A stretch of DNA of 64,000 nt from Shinella zoogloeoides (GCF_020883495.1 NZ_CP086610.1:1531501-1595500), one strand, 5' to 3'; counted from the first letter of the stretch, positions 1 to 8,413 are shown. Notes: generated from the sequence alone by a model not told the origin. Translations and numbers: made by a program.

Positions 1-1323
1 ACCTCCGGCAACTGCATTCGCAACGTGACGGCCGACCACTTCGCCGGCGCTGCAGCCGACGAGGTCGCCGATCCGCGCCCCTATGCGGAAATCCTGCGCC
101 AGTGGTCTTCCGTCCACCCGGAATTCTCCTTCCTGCCGCGCAAGTTCAAGATCGCCGTCACCGGCGCGGAGCGCGACCGTGCGGCCATCCAGGTGCATGA
201 CGTCGGCCTGCACCTGAAGAAGAACGAGAAGGGCGAGATCGGCTTTGCCGTCTATGTGGGCGGCGGGCAGGGCCGCACGCCGATGATCGCCAAGAAGATC
301 CGCGATTTCCTGCCGGAAGAGGACCTCCTGTCCTACACGACCGCGATCATGCGCGTGTACAACCTGCACGGCCGCCGCGACAACAAGTACAAGGCGCGCA
401 TCAAGATCCTCGTTCACGAGACGGGCGCGGAAGAGCTGGCGCGGCAGGTGGAGGTGGAGTTCGCCGAACTCCGACACACCGAGCTGAAGCTGCCGGAGCA
501 GGACGTCGCCGCCATCTCCGCCTATTTCGCGCCGCCGGAACTGGCGCCCCGCGCGGAAGGCTGGGCGAGCCTTGCCGAGTGGAGGAAGGCCGATGCGGAC
601 TTCGCCCGCTGGGTGCATCAGAACGTGCAGCCGCACAAGCATCCCGACTACGGCATGGTGACGATCTCGCTGAAGCCCATCGGCGGCATTCCGGGCGATG
701 CGTCCGACGCGCAGATGGAAGCCGTCGCCGATATCGCCGAGGAATATGCCTTCGACGAAATCCGCGTCAGCCACGAGCAGAACCTGATCCTGCCGCATGT
801 CGCGCTCGCCGACCTGGAGCCGATCTATCGCGGCCTCGTCGCGGCGGGCCTTGCGACGGCCAATGCCGGCCTCATCACCGATATCATCGCCTGTCCAGGG
901 CTGGACTATTGCGCGCTGGCGAATGCCCGCTCGATCCCGGTCGCGCAGGAGATTTCCACGCGCTTTGGCGCGCCGGAGCGGCAGGCCGAGATCGGCGAGC
1001 TGAAGATCAAGATTTCCGGCTGCATCAACGCCTGCGGCCACCACCATGTCGGCCATATCGGCCTTCTGGGCGTGGAGAAGAAGGGCGAGGAGCTGTACCA
1101 GATCACGCTCGGCGGCTCGGGCGACGAGAACACGTCGATCGGCGAGATCATCGGCCGCGGTTTCGAGCCGGAGAAGGTGACGGACGCCATCGAGGTGATC
1201 GTCAATACCTATCTCGGCCTTCGCCTCGATCCGTCCGAAATCTTCCTCGACGCCTATCGCCGCGTCGGACCGCAGCCCTTCAAGGATGCGCTCTACGGCG
1301 ACAAGACGGCGGAAGCGGCCTGA
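1..1323 (+). CDS. cysI: Siroheme nitrite/sulfite reductase, 5' end outside window
   Basis: Cytoplasmic siroheme/[4Fe-4S] enzyme that reduces sulfite to sulfide in cysteine synthesis (or nitrite to ammonia; the family contains both). The reading frame is open from base 1 and starts inside the conserved TSGNCIRN segment, so the true start lies upstream and 441 residues are visible. The four cluster/siroheme cysteines are present as CPGLDYC (codon 298 onward) and GCINACG about 40 residues later. The next gene, encoding a DUF934 protein, follows after a few bases, the usual partner of assimilatory sulfite reductase in alphaproteobacteria, which favours sulfite over nitrite. Substrate choice cannot be settled from sequence alone. 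Confidence 0.9.
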   Translation, partial: TSGNCIRNVTADHFAGAAADEVADPRPYAEILRQWSSVHPEFSFLPRKFKIAVTGAERDRAAIQVHDVGLHLKKNEKGEIGFAVYVGGGQGRTPMIAKKIRDFLPEEDLLSYTTAIMRVYNLHGRRDNKYKARIKILVHETGAEELARQVEVEFAELRHTELKLPEQDVAAISAYFAPPELAPRAEGWASLAEWRKADADFARWVHQNVQPHKHPDYGMVTISLKPIGGIPGDASDAQMEAVADIAEEYAFDEIRVSHEQNLILPHVALADLEPIYRGLVAAGLATANAGLITDIIACPGLDYCALANARSIPVAQEISTRFGAPERQAEIGELKIKISGCINACGHHHVGHIGLLGVEKKGEELYQITLGGSGDENTSIGEIIGRGFEPEKVTDAIEVIVNTYLGLRLDPSEIFLDAYRRVGPQPFKDALYGDKTAEAA

Positions 1324-1334
1324 GGAGAATGGTC

Positions 1335-1826
1335 ATGACGAAAATCTGGAACGAATCCGGCTTCCTGGCCGACGACCCGTGGATCATCGAGACCGAAGAG
1401 GTTCAGGCCGGCTCGAACGAGAAGGCCATCCTCGGCCTCGACGCCTTTCTTGCGAAGACGGACGAAACGGGCCTCGGCGTGCTGATCAACCCGGCCGACG
1501 ACGTGCGCAGGCTGGAGGGTCATCTCGACCGGCTGGCGCTGGTGGCGGTCGCCTTCCCGGCCTTCAATGACGGCCGGGCCTTCAGCCATGCCTCGCTGCT
1601 GCGCGCGCGGCTCGGCTTTGCGGGCGAGGTGAGGGCGGTCGGCGACGTGCTGATCGACCAGATCCCGCTGATGCTGCGCTGTGGCGTCGACAGCTTTGCC
1701 GTGAGCAATGCGACGGCGCTGAAGCGGCTTGCGGAAAACCGCCTGCCGGGCATCGACAACCACTACCAGCCGACGGCGCGTCCCTCACAGGATGTCGGCT
1801 CCTATAGCTGGCGGCGGCGGGCCTGA
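1335..1826 (+). CDS. DUF934 family protein of the sulfite reductase operon
   Basis: A 163-residue cytoplasmic protein of the DUF934 family, commonly encoded beside cysI/cysH in proteobacteria and annotated there as a probable oxidoreductase of sulfur assimilation; its biochemistry is unknown. The start ATG at 1335 is preceded by GGAGA at 1324-1328, a good distance, whereas the ATG at 1329 has no room for a ribosome site. It begins 11 bases after the reductase stop, so the two are almost certainly one transcript. The C-terminal half carries the family's IDQIPLMLRCGVDSF stretch. No cysH lies between the two genes. Confidence 0.85.
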   Translation: MTKIWNESGFLADDPWIIETEEVQAGSNEKAILGLDAFLAKTDETGLGVLINPADDVRRLEGHLDRLALVAVAFPAFNDGRAFSHASLLRARLGFAGEVRAVGDVLIDQIPLMLRCGVDSFAVSNATALKRLAENRLPGIDNHYQPTARPSQDVGSYSWRRRA

Positions 1827-1836
1827 TTTCAGGCCC
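1819..1836 (+). terminator. Hairpin over the DUF934 stop codon
   Basis: An 18-bp perfect inverted repeat (arm GGGCCTGA) covers the stop codon of the DUF934 gene and is followed by GTTTG only. It could end the cysI transcript, but the missing T-run makes it weak as an intrinsic terminator. Confidence 0.4.
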
Positions 1837-1880
1837 GTTTGCGGTTCCGGCCGGCGAATGGCCGCAATCGCGGTGTAGTC

Positions 1881-1894
1881 TTGAGCAAGATCAA
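1881..1894. promoter_or_regulatory. FNR/FixK-type box upstream of fpr
   Basis: TTGAGCAAGATCAA fits the TTGA-N6-TCAA core recognised by FNR/FnrL/FixK regulators. It is the only such site noticed in this 221-base gap, about 155 bases before the fpr start. An AT-rich stretch near 1933-1940 could serve as the -10 element, placing the box near -60. This would tie fpr to oxygen limitation; binding is inferred only. Confidence 0.45.
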
Positions 1895-2047
1895 GGACAA
1901 CGCCCGCGCTCTGCGCGAAAAGAAACGAGCGGCAAACTATTGCGCGGCCAATCGGCGCATTGGAACGGGATACCTTCCTTTGCCGCTCAACATGTAATAT
2001 CTGCCTATCGTCAAGTTTTCCCGACGCAAGCCAGGATCGATCCCGAA

Positions 2048-2860
2048 ATGAACGCACCTGCCAAGACCGAAGAATTCGTTCCCGCCATCCCCGCCGGCGT
2101 TTTTGCCGAGACGGTGACGAGCGTGCAGCACTATACGGATCGCCTGTTCCGCTTCCGCATGACGCGCCCGGAAAGCTTCCGCTTCCGCTCGGGTGAATTC
2201 GCGATGATCGGCCTGATGGTCGGCGACAAGCCGGTCTACCGCGCCTATTCCATCGCCAGCCCCTCCTGGGACGAGGAACTGGAATTCTTCTCGATCAAGG
2301 TGCCGGACGGCCCGCTGACCTCGCATCTCCAGCAGATCAAGGTGGGCGACACGGTGCTGATGCGCAAGAAGCCGACCGGCACGCTCGTGCTCGATGCGCT
2401 GACGCCCGGCAAGCGGCTCTACATGTTCTCCACCGGCACCGGCATCGCGCCTTTCGCGAGCCTCATCCGCGATCCGGAGACCTATGAGAAGTTCGACGAG
2501 GTCATCCTGACCCATACCTGCCGCGAGGTCGCCGAGCTGCAATACGGCTTCGATCTCATGGAGGAAATCCGCAATCACGAATTCCTGTCGGAAGTCGTCG
2601 GCAACAAGCTGCGCCACTATGCGACCGTGACCCGCGAGGACTTCCCGTTCCAGGGCCGTATCACCGACCTCATCACCAACGGCAAGATGTTCGCAGATCT
2701 CGGCGTGCCGCATTTCGACCCGGCGGTCGACCGCGGCATGATCTGCGGTTCCGCGGCCATGCTGAAGGAAACCAAGGCGCTGCTGGAACAGGCCGGCCTC
2801 ACCGAGGGCGCCAACAGCAAGCCCGGCGAATTCGTCATCGAGCGCGCTTTCGTCGACTGA
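2048..2860 (+). CDS. fpr: Ferredoxin/flavodoxin-NADP(+) reductase
   Basis: A 270-residue FAD enzyme that moves electrons between NADPH and ferredoxin or flavodoxin, feeding redox biosynthesis and the oxidative stress response. The FAD motif RAYSIASPSW is near residue 60 and the NADP-binding GTGIAPFASLIRD near residue 130; the C-terminus ends in ERAFVD, as in bacterial subfamily I enzymes. The start MNAPAKTEEF at 2048 gives the usual family length; the frame stays open upstream but that part does not look conserved. A neighbouring sulfite reductase fits a role in electron supply. It is monocistronic between the hairpin at 1819 and the terminator at 2880. Confidence 0.92.
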   Translation: MNAPAKTEEFVPAIPAGVFAETVTSVQHYTDRLFRFRMTRPESFRFRSGEFAMIGLMVGDKPVYRAYSIASPSWDEELEFFSIKVPDGPLTSHLQQIKVGDTVLMRKKPTGTLVLDALTPGKRLYMFSTGTGIAPFASLIRDPETYEKFDEVILTHTCREVAELQYGFDLMEEIRNHEFLSEVVGNKLRHYATVTREDFPFQGRITDLITNGKMFADLGVPHFDPAVDRGMICGSAAMLKETKALLEQAGLTEGANSKPGEFVIERAFVD

Positions 2861-2879
2861 GCGGACGGATATTTTTTTG

Positions 2880-2906
2880 AAAAGGGCGCCTCCGGGCGCC
2901 TTTTTT
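2880..2906. terminator. Bidirectional intrinsic terminator between fpr and the GntR gene
   Basis: GGCGCC arms at 2885-2890 and 2895-2900 with a four-base loop are flanked by an A-run on the left and six T on the right, so the hairpin works in both directions. It serves fpr (+) and the converging GntR gene (-). Confidence 0.85.
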
Positions 2907-2909
2907 GTG

Positions 2910-3530
2910 TCAGTCGGACAGGTGGTCCAGCAGATCCGTCATCGCGGATGCGGCGGCGGGGCCGTCGCCGTTGCCGATGGCGCGGATGACCTTCACGTGC
3001 AGGTCCACCGAGCGATCCATGTGCCGGTGATCGGCGCGTGCGAACCAGAGACGGCGCGAATGCGTCTGGAGCGGCGCGAGGGCCGCCGTCAGGAAACGGT
3101 TGGGGCAGGCCTCTTCCATGATCTCGTCGAAGGTCTTGTCGGCCGCAAGAAACCCTTCCATGTCGGACTGGATCGAGCAGGCGGTCATGGTCTGTGCGCA
3201 GGCGATGAGGCGGTCGCGGTGATCGTTGGCGGCATGGCGGGCGACGAGGTCGGCCGCAAGCGGCTCGAGTTGCCGGCGCGTTGCCATGACCTCGGCGTGA
3301 TCGTCGGGGCGGATCGCGGCGATCTGCAATCCGGCGCGCGGGCGCACGGCGATCAATCCCTGCCATTCCAGCTTCTGGATCGCCTCGCGCACCGGCGTCC
3401 GGCCATGGCTGGCAAGCTCGATGAGCTGCTTTTCCGTGACCAGTGAGCCGGGCTTCAGCTTGAGCGTGACGATGAGGCCTTCGAGGGCGAGATAGGCGAG
3501 GTGAGCTTGCGACGCCGCGGTTTCCGTCAT
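2910..3530 (-). CDS. GntR family regulator, FCD (FadR) subfamily
   Basis: A 206-residue transcription factor. The N-terminal winged helix-turn-helix holds the family signature GRTPVREAIQKLEWQG (residues about 44-59), followed by an all-helical FCD ligand domain with metal-type histidines (HAEV, LHVKVIRAI). FCD regulators usually sense small organic acids or sugars and repress adjacent catabolic genes; the ligand here is unknown. Two identical palindromes just upstream (3545 and 3591) suggest autoregulation and possibly control of the ferric-reductase-like gene facing the other way. It ends at a shared terminator with fpr. Confidence 0.88.
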   Translation of the reverse strand: MTETAASQAHLAYLALEGLIVTLKLKPGSLVTEKQLIELASHGRTPVREAIQKLEWQGLIAVRPRAGLQIAAIRPDDHAEVMATRRQLEPLAADLVARHAANDHRDRLIACAQTMTACSIQSDMEGFLAADKTFDEIMEEACPNRFLTAALAPLQTHSRRLWFARADHRHMDRSVDLHVKVIRAIGNGDGPAAASAMTDLLDHLSD

Positions 3531-3544
3531 TCCGGTATCCTGAT

Positions 3545-3554
3545 TGATATATCA
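3545..3554. promoter_or_regulatory. Palindrome TGATATATCA, putative GntR operator 1
   Basis: A perfect 10-bp palindrome 15 bases upstream of the GntR start. An identical copy lies 46 bases further on. Short AT-centred palindromes of this kind are typical FCD-type GntR operators; the assignment is inference. Confidence 0.55.
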
Positions 3555-3590
3555 CATGGTTGCATGTCGCAAAACGGATGGCAAGTCATC

Positions 3591-3600
3591 TGATATATCA
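3591..3600. promoter_or_regulatory. Palindrome TGATATATCA, putative GntR operator 2
   Basis: Second identical copy of the palindrome in the 3531-3860 gap between the divergent GntR and ferric-reductase-like genes. The rest of this gap (3601-3860) holds no convincing gene, only a ribosome-site-like AGGAGG at 3775-3780. Confidence 0.55.
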
Positions 3601-3794
3601 GTGATGGAGTGCGTGTGCTGCGCTGAGATTGACAGGGGCGCAGCGCATGCCCCGGGCGAGGTGCGATGCCGGTGCATTTCCGTGTCCATCGTTTCCTTGC
3701 CGCGCAGCGCCTTCCGGGCGTTTTCCCCACCCCTCGGGAAAGACCCGAATAAAGCCGAGGGCCGGTCCGTCGATAGGAGGATTGCGGTTGACGA

Positions 3795-5120
3795 ATGTCA
3801 TGGGCCTTGCCAGCATGCCCGCCACGTCGAACCGTTCAGTTGCATTTGTGGGGGCATGGATTGACTGCGGGTTCAATCATCGCGACGCTTCTGATCGTCT
3901 TCGCCGGCCTGCTGGCCGTGCCGGCCGTCAGCCACACCAATGCCGGCACCACTTTCTCGCTGATGGCCTCCTCCATGGCCTTCGTCGCCATGGGAATCGC
4001 GCAGTTCATGGCGACGCGCCCGCCCTTCATCGAACGGCTCTTCGGCGGGCTGGACCGTATCTACCAGTTCCACCGCAAGATCGGCATCGCGGTGCTCTGT
4101 CTTATCCTCGCGCATTATTTCGTCACGCCGGACTTCCAGGGACTGTCGCTGACGGGCGATCTCAACAGGCTTGCCAAGACGGCGGGCGAATGGGCCTTCT
4201 ACGGCTTCGTCTTCCTGCTCGTCCTCAGCCTCCTGAAGGGCATCCCGAGGACGCGCTTCCAGATTCCCTACCAATACTGGCGCTTCACGCACCGCTTCAT
4301 CGGCCTGCTGTTCGTCATGGTCGCCTTCCACCAGATGTTCATCAAGCGTCCCTATGACGGCACCGCGCTGCTCGCCACCTATCTCAACATCTTCGCCCTC
4401 ATCGGCACCGTCAGCTATGCCTATACGCAGCTCTTGCCATGGCTGCGCACGCGAAAATACGAGGTGGTGCATGTCGAGCGTCATGACGGCGCGACGATCA
4501 TCACGGCGCGGCCGACGGGCCGCAAGCTGCGGGCATTGCCCGGCCAGTTCGGCTTCTTCCGGGTGAACAAGTCCGGCCTTCGCGAGCCGCATCCCTTCAC
4601 CATCGCCGGCATCGAGGATGACGGCACCGTCCGTTTCGCCATCAAGCCGCTCGGCGATTATACGAAGGCCCTGCGCGAAACGGTAGCTGTCGGGGACGGG
4701 CTGACGCTGGAGGGCGGCTACGGCCACTTTAACCACAGGCGCGGCGGCAAGAAGCAGATATGGCTTGCCGGCGGCATCGGCGTCACGCCGTTCCTCGCCA
4801 TGGCGGGCCGTCTCAAGGGCGACGAGGGGCAGGATATCCACATGGTCTATTGCGTGCGCGACGGGGCCGAGGCCATCGGTCTGGATACGTTCAGGGCGCA
4901 GGCCGAAAAGCTCGGCAATTTCAGCTTCGTCCTGCACAATTCGGCGACGGACGGCCGTCTCGACGCCGCCCGTCTGGTCGCCGGCACCAGCATGAATCCC
5001 GCCGAGGCCGACCTCTGGTTCTGCGGCCCGCCGCCGTTGCGGATGGCCATCGAAAAGGGGTTGAGGGATTTGGGCAAGACGCCCCGGCGCGTCGAGTTCG
5101 AGCGTTTCGAATTTCGGTAG
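3795..5120 (+). CDS. Ferric-reductase-like transmembrane flavoprotein (FRD plus FNR-type domains)
   Basis: A membrane electron-transfer protein of 441 residues as drawn. Several N-terminal membrane segments carry paired histidines at 93/107 and 166/179, the spacing of two stacked b hemes in ferric reductase/NOX domains. A cytoplasmic FAD domain (EPHPFTIAG) and an NAD(P)H domain (GGIGVTPFLAMA, WFCGPPPLRMAI) follow. It would take electrons from NAD(P)H across the membrane. The start is uncertain: ATG 3795 has its AGGAGG 14 bases away and the first 22 codons look non-coding, so TTG 3861 after GGGGG is a good alternative; a frame change near the start cannot be excluded. The tetraheme cytochrome gene follows after 47 bases without an obvious terminator. 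Confidence 0.83.
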   Translation: MSWALPACPPRRTVQLHLWGHGLTAGSIIATLLIVFAGLLAVPAVSHTNAGTTFSLMASSMAFVAMGIAQFMATRPPFIERLFGGLDRIYQFHRKIGIAVLCLILAHYFVTPDFQGLSLTGDLNRLAKTAGEWAFYGFVFLLVLSLLKGIPRTRFQIPYQYWRFTHRFIGLLFVMVAFHQMFIKRPYDGTALLATYLNIFALIGTVSYAYTQLLPWLRTRKYEVVHVERHDGATIITARPTGRKLRALPGQFGFFRVNKSGLREPHPFTIAGIEDDGTVRFAIKPLGDYTKALRETVAVGDGLTLEGGYGHFNHRRGGKKQIWLAGGIGVTPFLAMAGRLKGDEGQDIHMVYCVRDGAEAIGLDTFRAQAEKLGNFSFVLHNSATDGRLDAARLVAGTSMNPAEADLWFCGPPPLRMAIEKGLRDLGKTPRRVEFERFEFR

Positions 5121-5167
5121 GATAATTTCGGCCGGTCCGTCGGCCTCATGAAGCGAGGGAACACGCC

Positions 5168-8100
5168 ATGCGCCTGTTCAGCACATCAATCGTCCGGCTT
5201 GGCGCTGCGCTCGGCCTTGCTGCCGCGATCTTCTGTCCGGCGGGAGCCTCCGCCGTCGACCAGTTCGCGCCGGATGCCTATGGCGCGTATCAGGCGAATG
5301 CCGAGAACGGCAAGATCCTGTTCGGTGCGGCCGGCTGCGGCGCGTGCCACGGTTCGGGCGACAATACCGAGCTTCTTTCCGGCGGCATGGAGATGCAGAC
5401 GGCGATCGGCAAGTTCTTCGCGCCGAACATCTCCGCCCATCCGAACGGCATCGGCGGCTGGTCGAATGCGGATTTCCTGAACGCCGTGATGGTGGGGCTG
5501 AAGAAGGACGGGGACAACCTCTATCCGGTCATGCCCTACACTTCCTACGGCGGCATGAAGCCGGAGGACGTGCTGGACATCAAGGCCTATATCGAGACGC
5601 TGCCGCAATCCGACGCCGCCTCGAAGGAACACGAGATCGCCTTCCCCTTCAGCCGCCAGACGACGATCACGCTCTGGAAGCGCAGCCACTTCACCGTGCC
5701 GGCCTACCAGCCACGCGAAGCGACGCAGATGGAGCGCGGCCGCTATCTGGTGGAGAATGTCGGCGGCTGCGGCGATTGCCACACGCCGCGCACCACGACC
5801 TACGGTCTCGACCTTGCCCGCGCCTATGAGGGCGAGAAGGGCCTGACCGGCGCCGTCGCGCCCGATATCACCAAGGCGCGCATGAGCGGCCTTGCCTCGC
5901 ACGAGGTCTTCACAAAGGGCCTCATCGCGGAGGGCAACAAGCTGTCCGGGTCGCCGCTGTCCGATCCGGTCATGCGCCGCATCGCGCATGGCCTGTCCAC
6001 GTTGTCCGATGAGGACAAGCAGGCCATGTACGCCTTCCTTGCCGACCGCGAGGTGAAGGTGACCCCCGTCGAGACCAGCGCCACGCCGGTCTGCAGCGAG
6101 GCGACCTCCGAAACGGCGCTCGGCGCGGGTGGGGCAAGCACGGAATTCGCCTCGGCGGCCGATGCCTTCATCGGCAAATACTGCCGCAACTGCCACGGTC
6201 CGGGCGAAAGCTCGCAAGGGTCCTTCCCCTCGGGCGACCTTGCCTCGATTGCCGCCAATCCGGCTTTCGTGACGCCGGGCGACGCTTCCAAGTCGCTGCT
6301 CTATACCAGCGTCACCAGCGGCCGCATGCCGCTCGGCAAGCGCCCGGACGATGCCGAGGTGCAGAGCCTCGCCAACTGGATCAATTCGCTGAACCAGTCC
6401 GCCATCCCGACCGCCGTGTCGGCGACGCAGGTCAAGCGCGCGCGCCCGATGCTGAAATATCTCGACTTCGTCGAGCTGGCGCTGCGCGATATCTCAAAGG
6501 TCAGCGCGCACGACCAGCCCTTCATGCGCTATTTCAGCTATCGCGACCAGTATAACGGCATGATGAGCTGCGAAACGCACGAGACCTTCCTGAAGCGCAT
6601 GAAGGTTCTGGCGGGCGGCTTCAAGAAGCTGCTGAATTCCCTGTCCTACGGCCCGGAACTGGTGTTTCCCGAGGAGGTCGAAGGCTCGGACGGCCTGCTC
6701 GTGCGCATCGATATGCGCGACCTCGAATGGAGCCAGGACGACTACGATTTCCTGATCAACGAATATGTCTATGGCGTCGATCCGGAAAGCGATGCGCAGC
6801 TCCATGCGCTGGCAAAGGCGACGCAGACGCAGCTTCCGATCATGCGTGTCGACTGGTTCATGAGCAATGGCGCGCGGCCCAAGGTCTACAACCGCCTGAT
6901 GAAGCTGCCGACCAATATCATCGAGCTGGAACAGCGCTTCGGGGTGAATGTCGAGGACAACATCGTGCGTCGCCGCATCGTGCGCGCCGGCTTCGCCGAC
7001 GGCTCGTCCGGTGTGTCCGACCACAATCGCATGCTGGAGCGCCACGACATGCCCTTCGGCGGCTATTACTGGAAGTCCTACGACTTTGCCGGCGATGTCG
7101 GCCGCCAGGTGTTGAAGCGCTTCCCGGCGGGGCCGCACGGCGTTCCGCTGCCGGCGGGCCTCGAACCCTTCGAGCATGACGGCGGCGAAATGATCTTCTC
7201 GCTGCCGAACGGCCTGCAGGGCTATTACCTGTCGACCAACAAGGGCGACCAGCTCGACGTCGGCCCGACCTCGATCGTGTCCTTCCGCAAGCGGCCGATC
7301 GGCAAGGGCGTGGAGATCGTCAACGCGCGGTCCTGCTTCGACTGCCATTTCGACGGCATCCTGTCGAAGCGCGACCAGCTCCGCGAACATATCGAGACCT
7401 CGACGCTGTTCTCCAAGGACCAGCAGGACGAGCTGCTCGCCGTCTATGTGCCGCAGGAAAAGCTGAACGAGGTCTACAAGCGCGATACCGACCGCTTCGT
7501 CGCCGCGCTCGACCGCCTCGGCATCACGGAAACCACGGCCGGCGGCGGCAAGACCGGCCTGAAGGCGCCGGGCGGCGCGGAGATATTCACCTACTTCGCC
7601 GACAAGTACGAAGACCAGTTGGACTTCGAGCAGCTTGCCTCCGAGTTCGACATGACGCCGGAGGAATTCACCTCGGATATCCGCCGCATCGCCGACGTTA
7701 ATGCCCTGCGCATCGGTCTCGACTGGGTGGCGACGCTCGAAGCCGGCGCAACGATCCCGCGCGTGGAACTGGAAGAGCAATACGCTTTCATGCTGGAGCC
7801 GCTTCGCCAGCTCAGGCCGCTGAAGCACGGCGTCAATCCGGACATGCCGGCCGAGACCGGGCAGCAGGTGGCGGGTGGCGATCAGGCGAGCGCGGCCTAT
7901 GTCGTGCCGGCCTACAAGCAGGACGACAAGGCGCAGGCCGAGAAGGTGAAGCTCGCCCTGCATGTCTCCTCGACCCGCGCGAAGGTCGGGGACCGCCTGA
8001 GCTTCGAGCTGAGCACGAACCATGCCTGCGAACTCCAGGTCGTCTATGTGGAGGATACCGGCAATGTCGAGATCATCCCGGATGTGATGATCGGCAGCAC

Positions 8101-8368
8101 CACGCTGGAGCCGGGCGAGCGCCGCATGATCCCGCAGCCCGGAACCGGCAACCTGACCTTCGATTCGCCGTCGCCCGGCGAAACCATGATCGCCGTCTGC
8201 AAGGCCGGCGGCCTCGGTGACCGCAAGCTGACCGTGGACAGGGCGAGACAGCTCGTCGCCGGCTCGAAGCAGCCGACGACACGTGGGCTTGCCATCAATC
8301 TCGCCAAGCAGGCGGAGGAAGATCACGGGGCGAGCGGCCTGCAGATGGTGACGTTCGAAATCCGGTGA
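5168..8368 (+). CDS. Secreted tetraheme cytochrome c with C-terminal DUF4384-like domain
   Basis: A 1066-residue exported protein with a signal peptide ending near ASA (residues 27-29). Four covalent heme motifs are visible: CGACH (57-61), CGDCH (201-205), CRNCH (339-343) and CFDCH (723-727). The first two sit in domains resembling dehydrogenase-associated diheme cytochromes, the third in a planctomycete-type cytochrome domain. Residues about 400-720 match nothing I recognise. The last 130 residues (GDRLSFELSTNHACELQVVYVEDTG onward in part) resemble DUF4384, the module found in secreted bacterial caspase-like proteins such as the two encoded downstream. A ribosome site (GAGGGA) precedes the ATG. 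Likely periplasmic electron carrier or sensor; function unknown. Confidence 0.85.
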   Translation: MRLFSTSIVRLGAALGLAAAIFCPAGASAVDQFAPDAYGAYQANAENGKILFGAAGCGACHGSGDNTELLSGGMEMQTAIGKFFAPNISAHPNGIGGWSNADFLNAVMVGLKKDGDNLYPVMPYTSYGGMKPEDVLDIKAYIETLPQSDAASKEHEIAFPFSRQTTITLWKRSHFTVPAYQPREATQMERGRYLVENVGGCGDCHTPRTTTYGLDLARAYEGEKGLTGAVAPDITKARMSGLASHEVFTKGLIAEGNKLSGSPLSDPVMRRIAHGLSTLSDEDKQAMYAFLADREVKVTPVETSATPVCSEATSETALGAGGASTEFASAADAFIGKYCRNCHGPGESSQGSFPSGDLASIAANPAFVTPGDASKSLLYTSVTSGRMPLGKRPDDAEVQSLANWINSLNQSAIPTAVSATQVKRARPMLKYLDFVELALRDISKVSAHDQPFMRYFSYRDQYNGMMSCETHETFLKRMKVLAGGFKKLLNSLSYGPELVFPEEVEGSDGLLVRIDMRDLEWSQDDYDFLINEYVYGVDPESDAQLHALAKATQTQLPIMRVDWFMSNGARPKVYNRLMKLPTNIIELEQRFGVNVEDNIVRRRIVRAGFADGSSGVSDHNRMLERHDMPFGGYYWKSYDFAGDVGRQVLKRFPAGPHGVPLPAGLEPFEHDGGEMIFSLPNGLQGYYLSTNKGDQLDVGPTSIVSFRKRPIGKGVEIVNARSCFDCHFDGILSKRDQLREHIETSTLFSKDQQDELLAVYVPQEKLNEVYKRDTDRFVAALDRLGITETTAGGGKTGLKAPGGAEIFTYFADKYEDQLDFEQLASEFDMTPEEFTSDIRRIADVNALRIGLDWVATLEAGATIPRVELEEQYAFMLEPLRQLRPLKHGVNPDMPAETGQQVAGGDQASAAYVVPAYKQDDKAQAEKVKLALHVSSTRAKVGDRLSFELSTNHACELQVVYVEDTGNVEIIPDVMIGSTTLEPGERRMIPQPGTGNLTFDSPSPGETMIAVCKAGGLGDRKLTVDRARQLVAGSKQPTTRGLAINLAKQAEEDHGASGLQMVTFEIR

Positions 8369-8375
8369 TAAGAAC

Positions 8376-8405
8376 GGCAGGGGCCTTGCGGCCCCTGCCA
8401 TTTTT
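8376..8405 (+). terminator. Intrinsic terminator or attenuator after the cytochrome gene
   Basis: A perfect 10-bp stem (GGCAGGGGCC) with a TTGC loop is followed by ATTTTT. It lies 8 bases after the cytochrome stop and just before the OmpA-like gene, so it may lower or separate expression of the downstream caspase genes. Confidence 0.75.
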
Positions 8406-8413
8406 CGAGGGCT

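Noticed and set aside
3629..4357. A plus-strand frame starting before and overlapping the ferric-reductase-like gene
   Set aside because: Its body is low-complexity Arg/Ala sequence in the region where the other frame has membrane helices; only the first part near 3788-3860 is kept as a start-site question.
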